NCBI GenBank assembly: GCA_036745245.1
Contig: DAIOGN010000084.1
Location: 1 to 15,357, forward strand
From: DAIOGN01 sp036745245
GTDB lineage: Bacteria; Zixibacteria; MSB-5A5; JAUVRN01
Direction: 5' to 3'
DNA: 15,357 nt
Below the pieces are notes generated by a model. The model was given only the letters and a program-made list of their open reading frames with translations. It was not told where the DNA came from and searched no databases. Shown here piece by piece: positions 1 to 5,860 of this stretch (positions are counted from its first letter, which is position 1; every line of letters starts with the position of its first letter). The translations under genes and the position numbers were made by a program.

Positions 1-252
1 AGTGGTTCCGCGCGCACGGTGATGCCGAGCTGGTGGAGTGGTTCCGCGCGCACGGCGATGCCGAGCTGGTCGAGTGGTTCCGCGCGCATGGTGATGTCAA
101 GCTGGTCGAGTGGTTCCGCGCTCATGGCGACGCGGATCTCGCCTCTCTGCTGAGGGCTGAGTCCGATGCCAGCCTGGTGGAATGGTTCCGCGCGCATGGC
201 GATGCCGAGTTGGCGGAGTGGTTCCGCGCCCACGGTGACGCGGAGCTCGCCT
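1..252 (+). repeat. 36-bp in-frame tandem repeat array (at least 7 units)
   Basis: Units start at 1, 37, 73, 109, 145, 181 and 217, each exactly 36 bp. Five open with agtggttccgcgc, the unit at 181 opens with aatggttccgcgc, and the unit at 145 is strongly diverged. Units 1 and 2 differ at only two positions. A higher-order pattern is visible: the pair at 109-180 (protein GDADLASLLRAES) resembles 217 onward (GDAELASLRTVAV), suggesting a three-unit (108-bp) duplication. The array runs off the left edge, so the copy number is unknown. The high nucleotide identity indicates recent expansion by slippage or recombination. Confidence 0.9.
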
Positions 253-518
253 CCTTGAGGACCGTTGCCGTCGAGCAGGGTCTTGCGGCGCCACCGCTCA
301 ACGAGCTGGCCGGGTGGGTGAACAGCGCCGAGTTTGCCTCGGTGTTCAAGGAGAGTGGCTTTCTCCGGAACTTCTTCGTGGACGCGGAACTTCAGTCCGT
401 AATGCGCGAAGACGGGTTCGCCCTGCTCATGCAGGACGCGGCCTTCGCCAGTCTCATGGAGAATGAGCTGGCTGTGCGAGAGATCATGGATATGGGAGAC
501 TTCGAAGCACAACGTTAG
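1..518 (+). CDS. Tandem-repeat protein of unknown function, 5'-partial
   Basis: This frame is open from the left edge (first full codon at position 3) to a TAG at 516-518, so the true start lies upstream. The GTG at 33 is just a valine codon inside a repeat. The visible part has two repeat zones. The first is a 12-residue unit, consensus EWFRAHGDAELV, repeated about seven times at high identity. After a non-repetitive linker (around AAPPLNELAGWV), the last roughly 60 residues follow a looser 9-residue pattern: SAEFASVFK, ESGFLRNFF, DAELQSVMR, EDGFALLMQ, DAAFASLME, NELAVREIM. Both units have helix-forming composition with regularly spaced bulky hydrophobics, so an elongated helical repeat or scaffold fold is plausible. 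No signal peptide, membrane segment or catalytic motif is visible in this part. I do not recognise the family, and the missing N-terminus could hold a functional domain. A hairpin terminator lies 74 nt downstream. Confidence 0.8.
   Translation, partial: WFRAHGDAELVEWFRAHGDAELVEWFRAHGDVKLVEWFRAHGDADLASLLRAESDASLVEWFRAHGDAELAEWFRAHGDAELASLRTVAVEQGLAAPPLNELAGWVNSAEFASVFKESGFLRNFFVDAELQSVMREDGFALLMQDAAFASLMENELAVREIMDMGDFEAQR
324..488 (+). repeat. Degenerate 9-residue protein repeat
   Basis: Six consecutive segments of 9 (once 10) residues share a pattern of a small or acidic residue, then Ala/Gly, then Phe/Leu, then two variable positions, then two hydrophobics ending in Met or Phe. Examples are DAELQSVMR, EDGFALLMQ and DAAFASLME. 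The repeat is visible only at protein level; the DNA has diverged. It lies directly downstream of the near-identical 12-residue repeats in the same protein, so one protein carries two repeat periods of different age. Confidence 0.6.
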
Positions 519-531
519 CCGAGCGGTCTCT

Positions 532-567
532 TGCGCCGGTGGAAGGTTTTGGTTGGCCGCCGGCGCA
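532..567. repeat. 8-bp inverted repeat with 20-nt spacer
   Basis: tgcgccgg (532-539) is the exact reverse complement of ccggcgca (560-567). It lies in the gap between the repeat protein and the peptidase gene, upstream of the longer terminator-like hairpin. There is no T-tract after it, so it does not look like an intrinsic terminator. It could be a structured 3' UTR element or a chance GC-rich match. Confidence 0.3.
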
Positions 568-592
568 GGGGATGCCTTATTCTGAAAAGATC

Positions 593-625
593 AACGCGGA
601 GGTCCCAGGACCTCCGCGTTGTTTT
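593..625 (+). terminator. Intrinsic-type hairpin terminator
   Basis: aacgcggaggtcc (593-605) and ggacctccgcgtt (608-620) are perfect 13-bp complementary arms separated by 2 nt; a real RNA hairpin would leave a few central pairs open. A short T run (gtttt, 621-625) follows on the plus strand. It sits 74 nt after the stop of the repeat protein and 28 nt before the next start codon, so it probably separates the two genes. The T-tract is short, so termination may be partial. Confidence 0.65.
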
Positions 626-652
626 CGCGGTGGATTCGAAACTCGCCAGCTC

Positions 653-3592
653 ATGACTGCACGCAGAGGAGCGCTCCTCCTTACCCTCGCCCTTGTGACC
701 CTCCCGGGAAGAGGGGTGCGCGCCGACGTACAGGTTCTGGAAACAGACCATCTCAGGCTGATCTACAATAAGGCGCTCCACGGCTTTCTGGCCCCCCATG
801 TGGCTCGCTGTTTCGAAAACGCCCTGGCCTTCCATCGATCGCTCTTCGAGTACGAGCCGAGCGACAAGGTCACGGTACTGCTCCACGATCAAAGCGACTT
901 TGCAAATGCGGGCGCCACGGCGTCTCCGCGAAACGCCATTGTCGTGGCCATCGCGCCTTTTTCCTTCGTCTACGAGTCCACGCTCGCCAACGAGCGCATG
1001 AACCTCATCATGAGCCACGAACTCGTGCACATCGTGGCGGCTGACGGTCAGACCGGGTCCGACCGGTTTTTCCGCGGGCTCTTCCAGGGAAAGGTGCGGG
1101 AGACCGCGGACAACCCGCTCTCCATGTTCTATGGGTACCTCACGACCCCTCGCCGGGATGCTCCGCGCTGGTACCATGAGGGTGTGGCCGTCTTCATGGA
1201 AACCTGGATGGCAGGCGGGATTGGACGCGCCCAGGGGGCCTATGACGAGATGGTGTTCCGATCCAAGGTGCTGGATTCCGCCCGTTTCTACGACCCCATT
1301 GGGCTGGAATCGGAGGGGACCAAGGTCGATTTTCAGGGCGGAGTCAACTCCTACCTGTACGGCACGCGGTTCGTGAGCTATCTGGGCTACCGCTTCGGGC
1401 CCGAAAAGGTGGTGGAGTGGGTGAAGCGAACGCCCGGCTCCAAAGCCTACTTCGCCGCTCAGTTCGGACAGGTGTTCGGCCGGAGCCTCGATGACGTGTG
1501 GGGCGAGTGGGTGGCGTGGGAACACCAGTTTCAAACCCTGAATCTCGACTCCGTGCGCCAGTACGCCACCACACCGTACCGCGACATCGCTCCCGTCGGG
1601 CTGGGGTCCGCCTCCCGTGCCCTCTATGACGGGCGACGCCGGGAAATCCTGCTGGCCGTGAGCTTTCCCGGCGAGTTGGCCCATATTCGCGCCATCGATT
1701 TTGTGTCAGGGAAGGAGCGTCGTGTCTGCGACCTCAAGGGCCCGGCTATGTACTATGTGTCCTCCCTGGCCTTCGACTCCACACGCGGCCAGCTCTATTT
1801 CACGACAGACAATTACGGATGGCGAAGTCTGAACGTGGTGGACGTGGCCACGGGCCAAAGCAAGCTGCTCCAGGAGAAACTGCGGGCCGGGGATCTGGCG
1901 TTTTGTGCCTCCGATTCCTCTCTCTGGGGAGTTCGACATTTCAACGGCGTCTCCACCCTGGTGCGCATGGTTGCCCCGTACGACGACTGGGATCAGATCG
2001 TATCCTTGCCCTTTGGCACCGATCTGTACGACCTCGACCTGTCACCAGACGGGGCCTGGCTCTCGGCCAGCCACTCCGAGATCAACGGTCGCCAGTCGCT
2101 GGTGCTCCTGTCCGTCGATAGCCTGATGGCCCGCCGACCGGGACAACGCGAGCTGTACAACTTTGGATCCAGCATTCCGGAGAGTTTTGTCTTCTCTCCC
2201 GACGGTCGCTATCTCTACGGCTCGTCCTACTACACAGGCGTATCCAACGTGTTCCGGTACGACCTGGCCTCGGATTCCATGGAGGCTGTGACCAACGCCG
2301 TCACCGGGTTCTTCCGCCCCCTGCCCGTGTGGGCCGATTCGGCCATCGTGCTGCGCTACACCGGCGAGGGATTTCGGCCGGCGGTGGTCCCCACACGACC
2401 GCTGGAGGACGTGAGCGCGACAGAGTTTCTGGGCAATCGGATTGTGGATTCGCATGCCGTCGTGCGCGAATGGAAGATCGAGCCCCCGTCGGTCGTCCAG
2501 TTGGATACGATGATACGGGACTCGGGATTCTATCACCCGCTGGCCCGGCTCGAACTGGCGTCGCTCTATCCGGTGGTGGAAGGATACAAGGACGAGGTGG
2601 CGTGGGGTCTTCGCGCCGAGGTGAACGACCCCGTGCAGATGCATCGCACCGACCTCACGATGTCCTACTCGCCGGCCTCCACACTGAGCGCTTCGGAGCG
2701 GTTTCACGTCAACTGGACCTACGCGCACCGATCCTGGACTCTGGATTTCCGCCACAACGGCACGGACTTTTACGATCTCTTTGGTCCGTCCAGAAGGAGT
2801 CGCAAGGGAAACGCGCTCTCGCTTGCTTACGCCAGAACGCTGATCGACGACGATCCACGTTATTTCGACTACAGCATCACAGCGTCCGGCTATGCCCACC
2901 TCGACGAGCTGCCCCTCTACCAGGACATTCCGGCGAGCTACACTCGATTTGCCACACTGGGCTTCGATATGAATTACAGTCACGAAAGCGCGACCATGGG
3001 GGCCGTCGACTACACGCAGGGATTCAAATGGCAGTTCATTGGGTACAACCAGTGGCTGGAGAAGCGGTTGTATGTGCAGGGAGTCAACAATCTCGACTTC
3101 GGGCTGCCCCTGCCGATTTCGTACTCCTCGGTCTGGTTGCGCACCTCCCTGGGAGCCTCTACGGGCGAACGGGCCGATCCTCAGGCCAATTTCTTTTTCG
3201 GAGGGTTTCGCAACAACTACGTGGATCATCAGACGGAGAAGCGCTATCGCAAATTCTACACGTTTCCGGGCTCCGACATCAATTCGATCGCCGGAGCCAA
3301 CTACGCCAAGGCGCTCGTGGAGTGGGTTCTGCCCCCGTGGCGATTCCGTCGCGTCGGTCGGGGCTTCTTTCACCAGGAGCGCGTTCGGGCAGCGCTGTTC
3401 GGGTCAGGGCTCGTGACCAACGTGGATCATGATGGCTGGCGGCGCACGACGTACAATGCCGGTGCCCAGCTCGACTTCCGCTTCATGCTCCTGTGGCACT
3501 ATCGGATGACGTTCTCCGTGGGGTACGCCTCCGCGTTCGAAAAGAACCAGCCGCGCACGGACAGCTGGATGTGGTCGCTTAAGATTCTGTGA
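653..3592 (+). CDS. Secreted gluzincin (peptidase MA-like) with beta-propeller and C-terminal barrel
   Basis: The frame is open from 539, but I choose the ATG at 653 (979 aa) because it opens a typical signal peptide (MTARRGALLLTLALV, cleavage near residue 24) and leaves the upstream hairpin outside the gene. Residues ~30-330 look like a peptidase-MA-type gluzincin: HELVH at 122-126 gives the HExxH zinc site, and WYHEGVA at 173-179 supplies the likely third ligand (Glu176). Residues ~340-640 resemble PD40/WD40-like propeller blades (LSPDGAWL, FSPDGRYLYG). From ~680 to the end, alternating aromatic/polar strands rich in Tyr, Phe and Trp suggest an outer-membrane beta-barrel. The likely role is an envelope peptidase with its protease and propeller in the periplasm or at the surface. 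The substrate is unknown. The stop overlaps the start of the downstream PrsW-type gene. Confidence 0.85.
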   Translation: MTARRGALLLTLALVTLPGRGVRADVQVLETDHLRLIYNKALHGFLAPHVARCFENALAFHRSLFEYEPSDKVTVLLHDQSDFANAGATASPRNAIVVAIAPFSFVYESTLANERMNLIMSHELVHIVAADGQTGSDRFFRGLFQGKVRETADNPLSMFYGYLTTPRRDAPRWYHEGVAVFMETWMAGGIGRAQGAYDEMVFRSKVLDSARFYDPIGLESEGTKVDFQGGVNSYLYGTRFVSYLGYRFGPEKVVEWVKRTPGSKAYFAAQFGQVFGRSLDDVWGEWVAWEHQFQTLNLDSVRQYATTPYRDIAPVGLGSASRALYDGRRREILLAVSFPGELAHIRAIDFVSGKERRVCDLKGPAMYYVSSLAFDSTRGQLYFTTDNYGWRSLNVVDVATGQSKLLQEKLRAGDLAFCASDSSLWGVRHFNGVSTLVRMVAPYDDWDQIVSLPFGTDLYDLDLSPDGAWLSASHSEINGRQSLVLLSVDSLMARRPGQRELYNFGSSIPESFVFSPDGRYLYGSSYYTGVSNVFRYDLASDSMEAVTNAVTGFFRPLPVWADSAIVLRYTGEGFRPAVVPTRPLEDVSATEFLGNRIVDSHAVVREWKIEPPSVVQLDTMIRDSGFYHPLARLELASLYPVVEGYKDEVAWGLRAEVNDPVQMHRTDLTMSYSPASTLSASERFHVNWTYAHRSWTLDFRHNGTDFYDLFGPSRRSRKGNALSLAYARTLIDDDPRYFDYSITASGYAHLDELPLYQDIPASYTRFATLGFDMNYSHESATMGAVDYTQGFKWQFIGYNQWLEKRLYVQGVNNLDFGLPLPISYSSVWLRTSLGASTGERADPQANFFFGGFRNNYVDHQTEKRYRKFYTFPGSDINSIAGANYAKALVEWVLPPWRFRRVGRGFFHQERVRAALFGSGLVTNVDHDGWRRTTYNAGAQLDFRFMLLWHYRMTFSVGYASAFEKNQPRTDSWMWSLKIL

Positions 3593-4596
3593 TCAAGCTC
3601 TACCAGGTGGGAGTGAGCCTCCTGCCCGTCCTGGCGTTTCTGGGGGCTCTCGTGCTCCTGGACAGCTTCAAACTGGTGTCCATGCGGGCCGTGGCGCGCG
3701 CCATCGCCGCCGGAATGCTGGCCGCCGTGGCCTCCCTGTGGCTCAACGAAGCGATCCTGCACACGTGGCGGCCCGACTTCAAGGTGTTCTCGCGCTACGA
3801 CGCGCCCCTGGTGGAGGAGCTGTTCAAGGGTGCCTTCGTGGGGTACCTGCTGTGGACGCGTCGAGTGGGATTCATCGTGGACGCCACGATCTACGCCTTT
3901 GCCGTGGGGACGGGGTTCGCCCTGGTGGAGAACGTCTACTTCCTCAAGACTCTCGCGGCCGGCCAGCCGCTGGTATGGGTGGTACGCGGGTTCGGAACGG
4001 CAGCCCTGCACGGCGCCACGATGATCTGCTTTGCGGCCTGGTCGAAGCATCTTCTGGATCGTGGCAGCGAACGAAAGTTGTGGCACTTTCTGCCGGGGTT
4101 CGCCGTGGCGGCCGTGCTGCATTCGCTGTTTAACCACTTTCTACTGTCGCCCCTGGCCAGCACGCTGGTGCTTCTGGTGGCATTGCCCACTCTGGTGGCC
4201 GTGGTCTTCACGCGCAGCGAACGCGCCACGGGAGAGTGGCTGGGTGAAGGGTGGCAGGCCGACGTCGATCTCCTGGAAGCGGTCACCTCGGAGGAGTTGG
4301 CCGCCACGCACGTAGGGTTCTATCTCGACAATCTGCGTGACCATTTCTCCCCGCAGGTGGTGGGCGACATGCTGTCGCTCATTCAGTTGCATGTGGAACT
4401 GGCGATGACGGCCAAGGGAATGCTTCTTGCCAAGGCGGCGGGTGTGACTCTGCCCAGGGATCCGGAGGTGGAATCGAAGATTCGAGAAGTGGCCTACCTG
4501 GAGAAGAGCATCGGCCAGACGGGACTCCGGACGCTCAAGCCGCTGTTGTATGCCACGCAACGCGATGAGTGGCAGCGGGTGCTTCTCGCCCGGTAG
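3589..4596 (+). CDS. PrsW-family intramembrane metalloprotease
   Basis: The start is a GTG overlapping the previous gene's stop by 4 nt (GTGA), implying translational coupling; no alternative ATG gives a full first membrane segment. Residues ~1-205 contain about six to seven hydrophobic segments. They carry the PrsW/CAAX-like glutamic protease signatures: EELFK at 76-80, GTGFALVENVYF at 107-118 (Glu114), a His in TAALHG (141) and further His in VLHSLFNH (178, 183). Known PrsW proteins cleave membrane-anchored regulators such as anti-sigma factors (established for Bacillus RsiW); the target here is unknown. Residues ~210-335 form a soluble, charged, probably helical cytoplasmic extension that I do not recognise. 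The gene sits between an envelope peptidase and an MBL-fold hydrolase on the same strand. The family call is confident; the substrate cannot be inferred. Confidence 0.85.
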   Translation: MIKLYQVGVSLLPVLAFLGALVLLDSFKLVSMRAVARAIAAGMLAAVASLWLNEAILHTWRPDFKVFSRYDAPLVEELFKGAFVGYLLWTRRVGFIVDATIYAFAVGTGFALVENVYFLKTLAAGQPLVWVVRGFGTAALHGATMICFAAWSKHLLDRGSERKLWHFLPGFAVAAVLHSLFNHFLLSPLASTLVLLVALPTLVAVVFTRSERATGEWLGEGWQADVDLLEAVTSEELAATHVGFYLDNLRDHFSPQVVGDMLSLIQLHVELAMTAKGMLLAKAAGVTLPRDPEVESKIREVAYLEKSIGQTGLRTLKPLLYATQRDEWQRVLLAR

Positions 4597-4603
4597 GCAG
4601 GAC

Positions 4604-5662
4604 ATGAGCACACACACGCCCGGAGCGTTCGGGCGACTTCCCACGGGTGCGCGCCTGGACCGCATCCGTTCCTCCCCACAGTTCCGGAGCCACCGGTTCC
4701 AGAACCCCGTTCCGCGTCGCACTCATCCCAGTCTGGCGATGGCGCTTCGCCTTCTGCCGCGCTGGCTGTTCGGCAGGGAAGAGCGTACGCCCCGGCGCAC
4801 TCTTCCGACCTTCCACCCCGATCCGTCTCACCTGAGCGCGAGGCAGGAGACGGGTTGGCGTGCGACCTGGCTGGGTCACTCCACCTGTCTTCTGGAACTC
4901 GGAGGAGTGCGCCTCCTGACCGATCCGGTGTGGAGTCCCCGGGTGTCTCCTTTGCGATTCGCAGGACCTGTGCGGTTTCATCCACCGCCTCTCGCGCTGG
5001 GTGAACTGCCGCCCCTCGACGCCGTGTTGATTTCCCACGATCACTATGACCACCTCGACATGGAAACCGTCTGCACGCTTTCGACCACGGGCGTGACCTT
5101 CGTGGTGCCCCTGGGCGTCGGTTCGCACCTCGAGAGCTGGGGCGTGCCGGCGTTGAACATTGTGGAACTTGACTGGTGGGACAGCTTCCGACTGCCCGGA
5201 TCGAGTGTTGAAGTGGCGGCGACGCCCGCACACCACCTTTCGGGCCGCAACGCCGTCACGGGCCGAGACGCGACCCTCTGGGCGTCGTTCGTGGTGCGGG
5301 ATGATTCTGCTCGTCTGTTTTTCGGCGGAGACGCGGGGTGTCCCACCGACTTCGCGGGGATCGGCAGTCGGTTCGGACCGTTCGACCTGGCCATCCTGCC
5401 GATTGGCGCCTACGGCGAACATTGGCCCGACATTCATCTCACGCCCGAAGAAGCGGTGTCGGCCTTCAGGGATTTGGGTGGCCGACTCCTGCTCCCCATC
5501 CACTGGGGCACGTTCAATCTGGCGTTTCATGACTGGCACGAACCGCCCGAACGCCTGATCGAAGCGGCCAGGGAAGCAGGAATCGCCATCGCGCTGCCGC
5601 TGCCGGGTCAGAGCATCACGTCGACGGGACCGACTCCGGTACGAACGTGGTGGGACCCTTGA
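4604..5662 (+). CDS. NAPE-PLD-like metallo-beta-lactamase-fold hydrolase
   Basis: The ATG at 4604 is preferred over an in-frame ATG at 4550 inside the previous gene. It leaves a 7-nt gap and an AGG/AGGA-type ribosome site just upstream. The 352-aa product has the MBL zinc motif HDHYDH (145-150), then His210/211 (TPAHHLSG), Asp243 (FGGDAG) and His300 (LPIHWGTF), so all expected metal ligands are present. The segment WLGHSTCLLELGGVRLLTDP (89-108) and the ligand spacing match the N-acyl-phosphatidylethanolamine phospholipase D/UlaG-like group, whose members hydrolyse phosphodiester or related bonds. Residues ~1-80 are a basic, proline-rich extension with a short hydrophobic patch (MALRLLPRWLFG) that could touch the membrane. 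Bacterial members are diverse and the substrate is not predictable. Probably cotranscribed with the two preceding genes. Confidence 0.85.
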   Translation: MSTHTPGAFGRLPTGARLDRIRSSPQFRSHRFQNPVPRRTHPSLAMALRLLPRWLFGREERTPRRTLPTFHPDPSHLSARQETGWRATWLGHSTCLLELGGVRLLTDPVWSPRVSPLRFAGPVRFHPPPLALGELPPLDAVLISHDHYDHLDMETVCTLSTTGVTFVVPLGVGSHLESWGVPALNIVELDWWDSFRLPGSSVEVAATPAHHLSGRNAVTGRDATLWASFVVRDDSARLFFGGDAGCPTDFAGIGSRFGPFDLAILPIGAYGEHWPDIHLTPEEAVSAFRDLGGRLLLPIHWGTFNLAFHDWHEPPERLIEAAREAGIAIALPLPGQSITSTGPTPVRTWWDP

Positions 5663-5702
5663 TGCGGTCGTCTTCGCACGCTTCTCCCGGCCCACCGTTT
5701 TC

Positions 5703-5731
5703 TTGACAAATGGGTTCCCGAAGGACATTCT
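5703..5731 (+). promoter_or_regulatory. Candidate sigma70-type promoter for the S41/dockerin gene
   Basis: A perfect TTGACA (5703-5708) is followed by a 17-nt spacer and cattct (5726-5731), a modest -10 match. The sequence strongly parallels the minus-strand promoter at 11364-11392: both begin TTGACAAAT and end in CTTC just after the -10 hexamer. An alternative -10-like TAGATT at 5752-5757 has no good -35. The 5' UTR would be about 125 nt and contains a small GCCTG/CAGGC stem (5778-5794). Confidence 0.45.
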
Positions 5732-5860
5732 TCCCGCACTCCCCGTGTTCGTAGATTGCGCCCGGAATGGCCGCCTGGCCTGTGTTTCGCAGGCACCCGT
5801 CGCGTCCAGTCGTACCGGGCCAAAGCGCTAACACACATCTTCCAGCGACAGGAGCCGGCC

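Noticed and set aside
1..252. CRISPR array as the explanation for the 36-bp repeats
   Set aside because: The 36-bp units are contiguous with no unique spacers and keep an open reading frame, so this is a protein-coding tandem repeat.
515..1684. Minus-strand 389-residue frame
   Set aside because: It is antisense to the gluzincin gene, whose plus frame has signal peptide and zinc motifs. Long antisense frames are expected in GC-rich coding DNA.
2042..3373. Minus-strand 443-residue frame
   Set aside because: Antisense to the propeller and barrel region; no recognisable motif, and composition rich in Val, Arg, Gly and His typical of shadows.
4535..5728. Minus-strand 397-residue frame
   Set aside because: Antisense to the MBL hydrolase gene, which carries all metal ligands on the plus strand; Arg-rich shadow composition.
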